Positions 43,752 through 53,253 of a stretch of 57,304 bases of DNA are shown here, in pieces (the first letter of the stretch is position 1; each line of letters begins with the position of its first letter). This DNA is from Gemmataceae bacterium (GTDB lineage Bacteria; Planctomycetota; Planctomycetia; Gemmatales; Gemmataceae). The notes under the pieces are model-generated. The model made no database searches. It saw only the letters and a program-made list of their open reading frames with translations, and was not told the DNA's origin. The translations under genes were made by a program, and so were the position numbers. The stretch covers positions 1 through 57,304 of the forward strand of contig JAKEET010000157.1 of assembly GCA_022616435.1 (NCBI GenBank), given 5' to 3'.

Positions 43752-44300
43752 CTACCCGGCGCGCAGGATGCCGCGGCGGGCCAGGCGCGCTCGGAGTTGC
43801 CGCCGCGCGGTTGCCACGCGGCGGCCCACCAACGTTTCGCTCAGGCCCAGCTGCCGCGCCGCCGCGGGCCGGCTCATCCCTTGCAGGCAGCATAGCATGA
43901 ATGCCAGGCGCTCCGTTTCCTTGAGGCGCTGGACCTCGTGGACGATCAGCCGCCGGAACTCGTGAAACGACGCGTCGCCCCACGGCCGCTCGTCGCGCGG
44001 CGGCGTGACGTGCAGGCGCTCGAAGCGGTCGCGCCGGGCCGCGGTGCGACGCAGCCGCAGCGCCGTCCGGTAGGCGACGCCGTAAAGCCAGCTCGCCAGC
44101 GCTTGCGGCCGGCGGATCGACGCGGCCTTGCGAAAGAACAAGAGCAGCACAGTTTGAAACGCGTCCTCGGCATCGTGCACGCCCAGCAGCCGCCGGCACA
44201 CGCTCCACACCGTCTTGCCGTGGCGGTCGAGCAAGTCGGCGAAGGCCTGTTCATCGCGGAGGGTGATGAAACGTTCGAGCAAGTCTTGATCGGTGTTCAT
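43752..44300 (-). CDS. RNA polymerase sigma factor, ECF-like
   Basis: 182 aa: region 2 (LLERFITLRDEQAFADLLDRHGKTVWSVCRRLLGVHDAEDAFQTVLLLFFRKAASIRRPQALASWLYGVAYRTALRLRR) and region 4 (LKETERLAFMLCCLQGMSRPAAARQLGLSETLVGRRVATARRQLRARL). The D-A-E-D-A-F-Q and W-L-Y-G-V-A-Y-R motifs are those of the planctomycete-rich ECF groups. No anti-sigma domain in the protein, and no neighbour that is clearly an anti-sigma factor. GGAGG lies about 10 nt before the ATG at 44300; the frame is open upstream into a membrane-protein remnant. Confidence 0.92.
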   Translation of the reverse strand: MNTDQDLLERFITLRDEQAFADLLDRHGKTVWSVCRRLLGVHDAEDAFQTVLLLFFRKAASIRRPQALASWLYGVAYRTALRLRRTAARRDRFERLHVTPPRDERPWGDASFHEFRRLIVHEVQRLKETERLAFMLCCLQGMSRPAAARQLGLSETLVGRRVATARRQLRARLARRGILRAG

Positions 44301-44313
44301 GGCGTCGTTCCTC

Positions 44314-44681
44314 CTACGCGGCGATCGGGCCGATGAGCGCGCACACGCCGCCGAACAGGCCACGGCGATCCGCCAACTTCGTATGTAGCCAAACCACAAA
44401 AACCCCGCGAGCATCAAGTTGATCGCCGGCATCAAGAGCCAGGAAAGGTCGGCGTACTGGAAGCCGCGCCGGAAGCGCGCCAGCAGCACGAGATAGATGC
44501 CGGCGGCCAGCGCTCGCGCGATGTTGAAATACTCGTGCCCCAGCGCCCGGTTGTGGTTGGCGTTGACGCCCGCCTCGGACGGTGGGAAATACCGGAAATC
44601 GGCCGGATTGGTTACAGCCCATGCGAGATTGGCGTAGATCGAGCATGCAACAACGACGACGGAGAGCGCCACTGCCGCCAC
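44314..44681 (-). pseudogene. Truncated and frameshifted polytopic membrane protein
   Basis: From a GTG at 44681: MAAVALSVVVVACSIYANLA followed by NPADFRYFPPSEAGVNANHNRALGHEYFNIARALAAG, two more hydrophobic segments (GIYLVLLARF, LLMPAINLMLAGFLWFGYIRS), then the frame degrades. The likely true end (RGLFGGVCALIGPIAA and stop at 44314) is in another frame. The opening resembles large membrane glycosyltransferase-like proteins that continue GFxxPF...TGPTAWMPP, so an internal deletion plus frameshift is inferred. It ends 14 nt before the sigma gene. Confidence 0.5.
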
Positions 44682-44965
44682 GCGCTGTCGTCGTGCCGAT
44701 CCGCAAGCGGACGAGCGGCTGGCGCGAGTTGGAGGAATTTCGGCAACGGGGACTCGCCGCGGCTCGCGCTACCAGGCAGTACACGGTTCAAGGAAAAACC
44801 GGACGCGCCGGCCAGATTCTCTGGCCGAGATGGTGCTTCGATTGTAATGCACGCGACACGGCGCGGCAGGTTCATCACGAATGAAGGTGCAATCCTGGTT
44901 CCGACATGGTAGCATCAGCCTGACGAGTCTGGGGCGGCTCGTCGTCCAAATCATAAGGAGAAGTC
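44682..44965. other. Divergent intergenic region, nothing coding seen
   Basis: About 284 nt between the membrane remnant (minus) and the 615-aa gene (plus). I see no supported reading frame and no clear promoter; ATAAGGAGAAGTC just before 44966 is the SD of the plus-strand gene. Confidence 0.5.
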
Positions 44966-46813
44966 ATGAGTAAGTTGCTTGCGTTCTATACAGACGTCCT
45001 GCCGAAGAGCAAAGCGTACAAGCTTCAGAACACGCACGCGCAAGTCCCAGTCCTTCAGGACGACCCGGAGTTCAAGAAACTGGAGGCGGAACGCGACGCT
45101 GCGATGGACGATCTGGCTAAGCTGCAGAGCGAGGTCGACGAAAACAAAGGCGGCACCGAAAGCGACAAGAAGGAACTCACCGCCGCCAGGGCCAAGGTCA
45201 AGGAGCTCGACGGCAAGATCGACGCGCTTGTCAAGAAGTTCGGCAAGGGCGGGGGCGCCGTGCCCAAGCCTCTCGGGGCGGAATACGCCGGCGAAGACAA
45301 GAAAATGGGCTGGCGCGGCGGCAACCAAAAAACGCAGGATTCGGAGCTGGTGAAGACCAAATACCTTGACGACAAGGAACGCGAAGCCAGCAAGCTGTCC
45401 TTCGACGAGGAAGGCAAAGCGACGGGGGCCAGGGTCAAGAACGACGACGGCACCGTGTCGGGACCGGCCGGGACGATGTACGGGAAAAGCGACTATGTCG
45501 TCGATCCCGAAACGGGCGCCTTCCACCAGGGCGACCCCGTCAAGAAGGTCGTGGGCCAGGTCGAGGCGCCGTACACGGGCAAGAATCCCTTCAGCGGCAA
45601 GGACATGGTCGAAGGTGAAGTGACCGACCAGGTGCAAACGACCCATCATTCCAGCGTCCTGGCCGGCAAAGCGGTGGCCGGCGCCGGCGAGGTCACCTTC
45701 GACGGCTCCGGCAACATTGTCTTGATCAACAACAGCAGCGGGCATTACAAGCCCGGCGCCAAGGAAATGATCAACACGGTGGAGATCCTGGTCAAGGCCG
45801 GCGCCTTGCTCGATCACGAATACGTGGGCCCGGACGGCAAGCCGCTCGATGGAGCAGCCAAGAAGCTCCACGATGCCGCCCAGCGCGTGCAAGACAAGCT
45901 GGTCGCCAAGCTCAAGAAAGGCGAGAAGGTGGACCAAGATCAGGAGTTGATTGCCAAGGCCAAGGAGTCGCTCAAGAAGATGGGTTGCGGCCCGGCGGAA
46001 CGCTTTGTCAAAGGAGGCAAGAAGACCGTGTCGTTCGTCGATGTCGATCCGAGCATGCCGGGCCCGGAAGTGAAGAAGGTTTTCGACACCGCCAATGCCA
46101 ACCCGGTCACGGCTGGGGAGTTTCTATCCACGGGCGGCGGCAACAAGGAGCAAGCCGGCAACAAGACCGACATGCAGGCGGAATTGAAAAGCAAGATGGC
46201 CAGCCGGAAGAAAGAGCTGGATGACGAAGCCGAAGCGCGGGCCAAGCCATACGAATCCGCGGAAGTCAAACTCGCCGACATTGAATCGAAACTAGACAGC
46301 TTGCCCTGGACCGATGACGAGAGGGTCAACGCCGAACGCAAGAAGCTGAATGAGGAATACAAAGAGGTCTTCAAGATTGTCCAGGAGCGCAAGGACGTGG
46401 CAGAATCCAAGCTGGCCGAAATGACAGCCCAGCTGGATGAGCGTCTCAAAGTACTGATCGGCCTGGTGGACGATGCGGAGGATGTGCCGGCCCCAGACAT
46501 GCCGAAGGGCTGGGACACGGACTACGTGGAACATCCCGACACCGGCGACTCGGTCTACGGCAACACCCTGGCGAAAGAGTGGAACATGGAGGTCGAAGAA
46601 GCGTACAAACATTGGCACAAACTAACGGCGAAGAAGAAAAAAGCCCAAGAACCCCCGCTGCCCCCCATGCCGAAAGATTGGGACACCGATTACGTGGAAC
46701 ATCCTGACTCCGGCGATTCGGTCTACGGCAACACCCTGGCGAAAGAGTGGAACATGGGGGTCGAAGAAGCCTACAAGCATTGGGCAAAGCTGATGAAGGC
46801 GAAAGGCAAGTAG
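44966..46813 (+). CDS. 615-aa coiled-coil protein with IQM-like region and duplicated C-terminal module
   Basis: AAGGAG lies 6 nt before the ATG. No signal peptide. Residues 35-85 are a charged coiled coil; about 170-290 hold YVVDPETGAFHQGD, THHSSVLAGKAVAGAGEV (about 225) and NNSSGHYKPGAKEM (about 253), ordered like the HSSFLSGG...AAG...SGHY.P block I recall from plant IQM calmodulin-binding proteins and assorted bacterial effectors; function of that domain is not known to me. A second coiled coil follows (about 400-500). The end carries two 42-residue copies (512-553 and 568-609) of MPKxWDTDYVEHPDxGDSVY plus GNTLAKEWNMxVEEAYKHWxKL. The same module ends the partial gene at 57161. Possible secreted or surface effector; this is speculation. 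Confidence 0.7.
   Translation: MSKLLAFYTDVLPKSKAYKLQNTHAQVPVLQDDPEFKKLEAERDAAMDDLAKLQSEVDENKGGTESDKKELTAARAKVKELDGKIDALVKKFGKGGGAVPKPLGAEYAGEDKKMGWRGGNQKTQDSELVKTKYLDDKEREASKLSFDEEGKATGARVKNDDGTVSGPAGTMYGKSDYVVDPETGAFHQGDPVKKVVGQVEAPYTGKNPFSGKDMVEGEVTDQVQTTHHSSVLAGKAVAGAGEVTFDGSGNIVLINNSSGHYKPGAKEMINTVEILVKAGALLDHEYVGPDGKPLDGAAKKLHDAAQRVQDKLVAKLKKGEKVDQDQELIAKAKESLKKMGCGPAERFVKGGKKTVSFVDVDPSMPGPEVKKVFDTANANPVTAGEFLSTGGGNKEQAGNKTDMQAELKSKMASRKKELDDEAEARAKPYESAEVKLADIESKLDSLPWTDDERVNAERKKLNEEYKEVFKIVQERKDVAESKLAEMTAQLDERLKVLIGLVDDAEDVPAPDMPKGWDTDYVEHPDTGDSVYGNTLAKEWNMEVEEAYKHWHKLTAKKKKAQEPPLPPMPKDWDTDYVEHPDSGDSVYGNTLAKEWNMGVEEAYKHWAKLMKAKGK
46499..46792 (+). repeat. Coding duplication of the C-terminal 42-residue module
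   Basis: Copies at 46499-46624 and 46667-46792 are nearly identical at the DNA level, with an intervening linker rich in Lys and Pro. A recent tandem duplication is likely. Confidence 0.9.
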
Positions 46814-46867
46814 CGTGCCCGTTGCCGCGGCGCGCACAGGTCCTCGATAGGTTTCAATCATAGCGAA

Positions 46868-46905
46868 CCCCGGCTTGGCCGGGGCTCACGGGGAAGCCCC
46901 GGCGA
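46868..46905. repeat. Palindromes CCCCGGC-TTG-GCCGGGG and GGGGAAGCCCC
   Basis: Two adjacent hairpins in the gap 46814-47013. They resemble the CCCCGG palindromes at 30492. No T-run; dispersed repeat rather than a terminator. The remainder of this 200-nt gap holds only the SD region AAAGGAAG for the next gene. Confidence 0.55.
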
Positions 46906-47013
46906 ACCATGGGGTTCACCCGGTCTGAGCGCTCGCCTTTTTGCTTGCCTGCGTCGCTTCCACCGTTGATGATGCAATGTATCCGCTGCATGCATTGTCA
47001 AAGGAAGATCGTG

Positions 47014-50000
47014 ATGCGCTCCATGTCTGCTGGGACACTATCGTCGGCCGCGGTTCTCGGCATGTTGTTGTGGACCTTGGCTGCCGAGGCGCCTCCCCAG
47101 ACCGGTCCCGTCACCGAAAAACGCTTCCCGCCCTTGCAAGTCCCTCCCGGCTTCACGGCCACCCTCTTCGCCTGCGATCCGCTCATCGAGTATCCGTCCG
47201 TCATCGCCGCCGGGCCCAAGGCCAGTCAACTTTTCGTCGCCATCGATTACATGACCGGCCTCGGCGTCGAGATCGTCCGCCGCGACGAGATTCGGCTGAT
47301 CGAGGACACCGATAACGACGGCTACGCCGACAAGGCCACGGTCGTCGCGGCCGGCTTCAACTCGATCCAGGGGCTGGCGTATCACGACGGCATGATCTAC
47401 GTCATGCACGCGCCGTTCCTGACCGCGTTGCGCGACCCCGACGGCGACGGCAAGTTCGACCAGCGCCGAGAGCTGCTGAGCGGCCTCGGCCTGGAGCCCG
47501 AGAAGAACCCGCCACGGCTGCACTGCGCCAACGGCGTCACGGTGGGTCATGACGGCTGGCTCTACCTCGCGCTCGGCGATCACGGCTGCAACGTCCCACG
47601 CCCCGAAGGCGACCGCTTGATCTTCAACGGCGGCGGCATCCTGCGCTGCCGGTTCGACGGCCGCGATCTGCACGTCTTCGCGTCGGGACTCCGCAACATC
47701 TACGACGTCGCGCTGGACGAGGAACTGAACGTCTTCACCCGCGACAACGAGAACGACGGCGGCGACTACATGATCCGCGTCTGCCACAGCTTCTTCGGCG
47801 CCGATCACGGCTATCCGTACCTGTACTACGAGCGACCCGACGAAGCCATGCCGCCGCTCGCCGATCTGGGCCGCGGCTCCTCGGCCGGCGTCGTGATCTA
47901 TCTGGAGAGGGCGTTTCCCAAAACGTTTCGCGGCGACCTGTTCTGCTGCGAGTGGGGGCGGTCGCTGGTGCGTTACCCGTTGAAGCGTGAAGCGGGCGGC
48001 TTCGCGCAGACAAAGGAGTTCGAGTTCGCCGCCGGCGCGGCGAAGGATCCCTACGGCTTCAAGCCGACCGACGTCGTCGTGCAGCGCGACGGCGCCCTGA
48101 TGGTGTCGGATTGGTGCGACGGGCAGAGGCCCAAGCGGGGCAGGGGACGCATCTATCGCATTGCCGCGACATCGCCTGCCAAGTCGCCCGCGCCGAAAAG
48201 CGGGATCGTGGGTCTCGATTCGGAAAGCTACTGGGAACGCGTCGATCGGCAAATCGAGCTGGAGCGCCGTGGGCGAGAGGTTGCCGTCGAGGTGAACAAC
48301 GCTCTCGCCAAGCAAGCGCTCGGCGTTCGCGGCCGGCTGCACGCCATCTGGATCCTGGCGCGGGTTGAGGGAGCGCATGCGATCCCAAAGCTCCTCAAGG
48401 TCGCCCGCAACGATGCCGATGCGCGGGTGCGCGCCCAGGCCATCCGCGCCATCGCCGATCTCGCCGACCCGGTGTTGCGCGATCATCGGCTCGACGCGGG
48501 CCGCGGCGCTCGCGATCTGGCCGTGCAATTGGTCAGCCTCGACAGCCTGGGTTCCAGACCGCTCCTGGAGAAGGTCATCGCCCTGGGCCGGCTGCGCTGG
48601 GCCGATGCGCCGGGCTGGTTTCAGCGCAGCGGCCTGGCGAGTCCCTTGCTCCACGAACACGCGCTCGTCCACGCCATGCAGCAGACCCTCCGTCGCGCCG
48701 ACAACTGGCCCGAGGTGCTGAAGCTGCTCGATCTTTCCGACAAGATGACGCTGCGGACCATAGCGCTGCGAGCGCTTGCGAATCAAGCGGACGCGACGAT
48801 CGTGGACGGCCTCATCGAGCGCCTGGCCAAGGAACAAAGTCCCTGGCGCCGGCGCGAATATGCCGACTTGCTGACGCGCGTCTACAAAAAGCCCGGCCCG
48901 TGGGTCTACTGGAATTACCGCCCGGCGCCGCGCACTCCCAACAGCGTCGCCTGGGAGCGGACCGAAGCCATCGGCAAGGCACTGGAGAAGTCATTGGCTG
49001 ATCCAGATCGCTCGCTCCGCCTGGCCGTGCTGCGGCGGATGCAACGGGAGAAGATTCCGATTCCATTTGCCGCGCTCGCCGGCTGGCTGGGCGAAGACCG
49101 AGATGAACAGCGCGTCGCCGAAATCCTCAAGCAGCTACGCGAGCACCAGCCGACGGCAGAGACCGTGCCAGCCCTTGGTTCGGTGGTTTCGGATGCAAAG
49201 CACGCCGTCGTCAATCGCCGGACGGCGCTTGGCATGCTCATCGTCCGTCTCGAAGACCGCCGCGAGGAGGCCATGTTGCGCTTCGCCCGCACGCTGGAAG
49301 ACGGTCCGGTGCTGGCCGAGGCCCTGCGCAACGTGCCGCCGCGCTCGCAGGGCAAGCCCGTGTTCCTGGCAAAACTCGGTTCCAAGCACAACGAAGTTCG
49401 TGCCGCCGCGATATTCCAGTTGGGCCATTTGGAAGCTGCCGAGTTGACGCCGCATCTTCCCAAACTGCTGGCCGACGCCGATGCGCGCGTTCGCGCCGCC
49501 GCCGCCCAGGCGGCCGGGTACTTGCAACTGCGCTCGGCCACCGAGACGCTGCTCAAACTGACGGCCGATCCCCATGCAAGAGTGCGCGAAGCCAGCCTCG
49601 ACGCGCTCCACGACCTGGCGGAACCACGCGCGGCGCCGGTGGCGGCGGCCGCGCTGAAGGATCCAAGCACGCGCTTGAGTGCTCTCCATTGTCTCGCCAA
49701 GATCGGCCGGCCCGAGGACGCCAAGGCCATTGCCGACCTGGCCCGCAATGACCCATCCACGCAGGTCCTGCCCCTGGCAATCAGCGCCTTGTCGCGCTTG
49801 CACGACCGAGCCGCCGGCCAGCGCTCCACGGTGGAACAATCCATCGCCAAGCTTCAGGGCAGCGCCGGCGTCCTGGCGCGCTGGCATGTTCGCGGTCCCT
49901 TGGCCGCCGCCGCCGTTGAGCCCTTGCTGCGGAAATGGGCCGTCCGTCCCATGGAAGTTGGCCAGCAGCTCCCTCAGACCGAGGTCGTGCTCGGCATCGG

Positions 50001-50778
50001 CGCCGAGTCGGCCATTGTCGCGCCCGCCGACCCAGGCGATCCAGCATCGACATGGCTGGGGGTTTCCGAAATCGTGGTTCCTGAAACAGCCGCCGTGCAG
50101 TTCTCCGGGGCATGCCGCGGACCCTGGCGCGTTTGGCTCGACGGCCGCTTGATCTTCGAGAACGCCAAGTCGCGGCCATTTGTGCCGGACGCCGATCGGT
50201 TCGACGCCAAGCTGGACCGGGGCGCTCATCGCCTGGTGGTGCAAGTTTCCGCCGCCGCCGACAACAAGCAGTCCGGCGCCGAATTCCACCTTCGTTTCCG
50301 CCGGAAGTCTTCGACCGCCAACCACGAACAGCTCATGCAAGCCGCTCTCGCCAGGCCCGGCAACGCCGACCGCGGCCGCAAACTGTTCCAGGACGTCGCC
50401 AAATCGCAGTGCCTCAAGTGTCACGTCCTCAACGGCCTAGGCGAAAAGATCGGCCCCGACCTGACCGGCGTCGGCAACCGCTTCGCCCGCGTCTACTTGA
50501 TCGAATCGATCCTCGAACCGAACCGCACGATCGCGCCGAGCTACGAGACGCTTCAGGTGCAGTTGCAGAACGGCCGCGTCGTGAGCGGCGTCCGCATGGC
50601 GGAAACGCCGGACGCGCTGACGTTGGGCGACCTCAAGGGCGACAAGCACATCATCCCGCGCAAGGACATCGACGCGGTGCGGCCGCTGCCGGTCAGCACG
50701 ATGCCGGAGGGTCTGGAACGCGGCTTGAGTTCGGACGAGTTCGTCGATTTGATCGCGTTTCTGGTCAATCAAAAGTGA
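47014..50778 (+). CDS. PVC-type haem-binding dehydrogenase, second and larger copy
   Basis: 1,254 aa from the ATG at 47014 (AAAGGAAG about 8 nt upstream; the frame opens at 46909 without family support). Signal peptide MRSMSAGTLSSAAVLGMLLW, then a propeller domain (FTATLFACDPLIEYPSVIAA, HCANGVTVGHDGWLYLALGDHG, FASGLRNIYDVALDEELNVF, GADHGYPYLYYERPDE), a long stretch of HEAT-like helical repeats (about 440-960), a beta-sandwich (about 1,010-1,110) and a cytochrome-c domain with CLKCH (1133-1137) and DLTGVGNRFAR. Periplasmic oxidation of sugars or polyols is inferred. It resembles the protein at 30621 in plan but is too divergent to be a recent duplicate. Confidence 0.9.
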   Translation: MRSMSAGTLSSAAVLGMLLWTLAAEAPPQTGPVTEKRFPPLQVPPGFTATLFACDPLIEYPSVIAAGPKASQLFVAIDYMTGLGVEIVRRDEIRLIEDTDNDGYADKATVVAAGFNSIQGLAYHDGMIYVMHAPFLTALRDPDGDGKFDQRRELLSGLGLEPEKNPPRLHCANGVTVGHDGWLYLALGDHGCNVPRPEGDRLIFNGGGILRCRFDGRDLHVFASGLRNIYDVALDEELNVFTRDNENDGGDYMIRVCHSFFGADHGYPYLYYERPDEAMPPLADLGRGSSAGVVIYLERAFPKTFRGDLFCCEWGRSLVRYPLKREAGGFAQTKEFEFAAGAAKDPYGFKPTDVVVQRDGALMVSDWCDGQRPKRGRGRIYRIAATSPAKSPAPKSGIVGLDSESYWERVDRQIELERRGREVAVEVNNALAKQALGVRGRLHAIWILARVEGAHAIPKLLKVARNDADARVRAQAIRAIADLADPVLRDHRLDAGRGARDLAVQLVSLDSLGSRPLLEKVIALGRLRWADAPGWFQRSGLASPLLHEHALVHAMQQTLRRADNWPEVLKLLDLSDKMTLRTIALRALANQADATIVDGLIERLAKEQSPWRRREYADLLTRVYKKPGPWVYWNYRPAPRTPNSVAWERTEAIGKALEKSLADPDRSLRLAVLRRMQREKIPIPFAALAGWLGEDRDEQRVAEILKQLREHQPTAETVPALGSVVSDAKHAVVNRRTALGMLIVRLEDRREEAMLRFARTLEDGPVLAEALRNVPPRSQGKPVFLAKLGSKHNEVRAAAIFQLGHLEAAELTPHLPKLLADADARVRAAAAQAAGYLQLRSATETLLKLTADPHARVREASLDALHDLAEPRAAPVAAAALKDPSTRLSALHCLAKIGRPEDAKAIADLARNDPSTQVLPLAISALSRLHDRAAGQRSTVEQSIAKLQGSAGVLARWHVRGPLAAAAVEPLLRKWAVRPMEVGQQLPQTEVVLGIGAESAIVAPADPGDPASTWLGVSEIVVPETAAVQFSGACRGPWRVWLDGRLIFENAKSRPFVPDADRFDAKLDRGAHRLVVQVSAAADNKQSGAEFHLRFRRKSSTANHEQLMQAALARPGNADRGRKLFQDVAKSQCLKCHVLNGLGEKIGPDLTGVGNRFARVYLIESILEPNRTIAPSYETLQVQLQNGRVVSGVRMAETPDALTLGDLKGDKHIIPRKDIDAVRPLPVSTMPEGLERGLSSDEFVDLIAFLVNQK

Positions 50779-50785
50779 TTCGCCG

Positions 50786-52945
50786 TCACCGCGGACTCGC
50801 CGCCGGCCCCAGGCCCCTCGGCCGGTAGGCGGCGCTCGTCGTCAACACGATTTTGTCGATGGCCGCGCCGTCTTCACGCGCCCAGATGTTCAACGTGTGC
50901 AAGCCGGGCTTGGCAACCTGAATCGCCACCCGCGCGCCGTTCAAGCCCCGGCTCGACCAGGAATAGAACGGCTTCAACCCGGCGATGATTCCCCGCGGCC
51001 TTCCGTTCAGACCGACGTGGATCGTGTCGTCGCCGGCGGTCGGGGCCAGGCCGCGAATCCACACGTAGTGGATGCCGGCCTTCGCGAAACGAATCCGGTA
51101 GTCAACCCGTGGACTGTTCGCCGGCGCGAGCACGGCGCCCACGTTCGGCGTCGCCTGCAACAATCCCAGGCCCGAAAAGCCCGCCGGCGACGTGAACGCC
51201 AGCCAGTTGCGGTCGCCGCGCGGAATCCCCGCCGACGTGTGCTCCGCCTCGATCGACACCAGCCCGAGGGCGCCGCCCGCCTGCCGGATCGGCTTCGGAC
51301 CGATGTCCACGAAGTTGATCTTGTTGTTGACCGTCCCCGGCGCCGCCGTGAACGTCATCCGGCCGTCGCTGACCGTCACGACCACCGTTCGGTCAATCCA
51401 GCGCCTGGTCGCGTTCGGTCTGCCGCGCAGCGCCGGCACGCCTTCGATGTCGATGCCAAACCTGCCGGTCGCTTGCGCCGGGTCGCCGGCGACGACGCGC
51501 ACACCGTAAGTCCCGTTCGGGACCGCGATTTCCCAGACGGCGCCGTCCGGCAGGCGCACGAACGTATCGAACCGTTCGTCGGGCGACCGCGCCGAATTAC
51601 GATTGCGGGCCGTCGCCCGGTTGTCGAAGTTCCAGCCGAAGGAGAGCCCGTTGCCCTTATCGCCCAGCGGCAGGCCGATGTCGGCTAAAAAACCGCGGAA
51701 GCCCTTCGAACCGGGCGGTTGGAAATTGATACGGGCGGCGAAGGTCGGCGCGATCGGCTGGGCGCCGGTGAACACGACGCGGCGCACCTGGCCGGTTCCG
51801 CGCGACAGGTACCACAGGCTGCCGTCGTCCGCGACGCGCAGGTCCACGGGGCTGCCGGCAGCCGACGCGAAGCGGGCCACCTGTCTGGTCGTCGTGTCGA
51901 TGACGTTGATCCAGTCGTTCACGAAGTCCGCGAAGAAGTAATCGCCGTGGAACTCGCCCGGGAACGCGGCGCTCGTCGGATTGTAAAAGGCGCCGCCGGT
52001 GATCGCGAAGCCCTCGAACGTGCCGCCGCCGTGGGCGTAGGCGTAGAACGGCCGCGTGAAGCCGGGGAACTGGGCCGGGTTGAAGTCCCCCTCGGTCGCG
52101 GGCCAGCCGTAGTTGGCGCCGGCCGCCCCTTCGTTGATTTCCTCCTGCGCACTCTGGCCGACGTCGTTGATGAACATCTTGCCGCTGCCCGGCTGGAACG
52201 CGAACGTGAACGGATTGCGCAGCCCGAGCGCCCAGATCGCATCGTTCTTCCCCGTCGTCACGTCGACGAACGGATTGTCGTTCGGGAACGTGTCGGTGGC
52301 GGTGGCGTTGATCCGCAGCATCTTGCCGTGCAGCGTGGTCAGCAATTGCGCGTTCGTCCCGTTGGCGTTGTCGCCGACCGCGATGTACAGCTTGCCGTCC
52401 GGCCCGAAGTGCATGGCACCGCCGTTGTGGTTCGTGGCCCCGGACAGCGCGTCGAGCTCCAGGATGACCAGCTCGCCGGACAGCGTCGGCTGATCGGGAT
52501 TGGCGTTGTTCACGGTGAAGCGGCTGACGCGGTTGTGCGGGTTCGGGGCCGCGGTGGACGTGTAGTAGAGGTAGACGAAATCGGCCGCCGGGCTGGCAAT
52601 GTCATAGCTCGGATCGAACGCGATGCCGAGCAAGCCGCGCTCGCCGTCCGAGTTGATCGCCGCGGGGTCAAGATTCAAGGCCGTGAAGCCGGCGGCGCTG
52701 CCGGCATGGAACACCTCGACATCGCCGTCCTGTTCGAGCACCCAGAGCCGGCCGTCGGGCGCGATCTCCATGGCCGTGGCCCGGCTGATGCCGCTGGCGA
52801 TCGGCGCTTCGACAAATCCCGGCGGTAAGAGGGCGGGCGCCAGGCGATCTTCCAGCAACTCCACCCGTGGCCGGCAGCGTCGCGCGCCGGCGCGCAGCGC
52901 GCCGGCCCGCGACGATGGATGATTCGATGGCGACGAGCGAGACAT
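50786..52945 (-). CDS. Exported PQQ-dependent sugar dehydrogenase-like protein
   Basis: 719 aa. The N-terminus carries RPRVELLEDRLAPA (about 25-38), the planctomycete export-associated motif also seen in giant surface proteins. About 45-390 is a GSDH/sorbosone-dehydrogenase propeller (GLLGIAFDPSY, HNGGAMHFGPDGKLYIAVGDN, LRNPFTFAFQPGSGKMFINDVGQ, ANYGWPATEGDF), where His of HNGG and Arg of LRNPF bind PQQ. The second half has two carbohydrate-binding-like beta-sandwiches (RINFQPPGSKG..., SIEAEHTSAG...). Probably an extracellular aldose oxidase or a binding protein. It converges with the haem protein, 7 nt apart. Confidence 0.88.
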   Translation of the reverse strand: MSRSSPSNHPSSRAGALRAGARRCRPRVELLEDRLAPALLPPGFVEAPIASGISRATAMEIAPDGRLWVLEQDGDVEVFHAGSAAGFTALNLDPAAINSDGERGLLGIAFDPSYDIASPAADFVYLYYTSTAAPNPHNRVSRFTVNNANPDQPTLSGELVILELDALSGATNHNGGAMHFGPDGKLYIAVGDNANGTNAQLLTTLHGKMLRINATATDTFPNDNPFVDVTTGKNDAIWALGLRNPFTFAFQPGSGKMFINDVGQSAQEEINEGAAGANYGWPATEGDFNPAQFPGFTRPFYAYAHGGGTFEGFAITGGAFYNPTSAAFPGEFHGDYFFADFVNDWINVIDTTTRQVARFASAAGSPVDLRVADDGSLWYLSRGTGQVRRVVFTGAQPIAPTFAARINFQPPGSKGFRGFLADIGLPLGDKGNGLSFGWNFDNRATARNRNSARSPDERFDTFVRLPDGAVWEIAVPNGTYGVRVVAGDPAQATGRFGIDIEGVPALRGRPNATRRWIDRTVVVTVSDGRMTFTAAPGTVNNKINFVDIGPKPIRQAGGALGLVSIEAEHTSAGIPRGDRNWLAFTSPAGFSGLGLLQATPNVGAVLAPANSPRVDYRIRFAKAGIHYVWIRGLAPTAGDDTIHVGLNGRPRGIIAGLKPFYSWSSRGLNGARVAIQVAKPGLHTLNIWAREDGAAIDKIVLTTSAAYRPRGLGPAASPR

Positions 52946-53253
52946 GAGAGGCTCCTTCTCTGGTGCGTGATGACATCATGAACGACAGGGCAGCTTCGGA
53001 CGGAAGGGAACAGCGACGTTTCGACGGGAAGGGCGAGAGGATAACTCAAGGTACGCGACGCGGCGGTGGTCCACAAGGGAAGATTCGCGGCGTCGAATCT
53101 TAATCGAACCCTCAACAAAGCCTAGCGCAAATCTAACCGTCAGCCGGGAATACTAGTGCCGTCTGCACTTCGGCAGCGTCGCGCTAACTGCCGAGGTGGC
53201 ACATGGATGTCGAAGGTAGCCCGGGCGCCCGGTACCAGAATGGATTCTTTCGC
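52946..53253. other. Divergent intergenic region
   Basis: 308 nt between the PQQ protein (minus) and the glycosyltransferase (plus). An 8-bp hairpin AAGATTCG-CGGCGT-CGAATCTT lies at 53080-53101. No gene supported; an upstream start of the glycosyltransferase at 53203 is possible. Confidence 0.5.

Noticed and set aside
43752..44681. A single 309-aa membrane-sigma fusion protein
   Set aside because: The junction (ACARSSARSPRRR) is low-quality sequence, an SD and ATG stand at the sigma start, and the membrane part appears to end in another frame.
47038..48837. A 599-codon antisense frame inside the second haem protein
   Set aside because: Shadow of the sense frame; no SD or domain, composition like other GC shadows.
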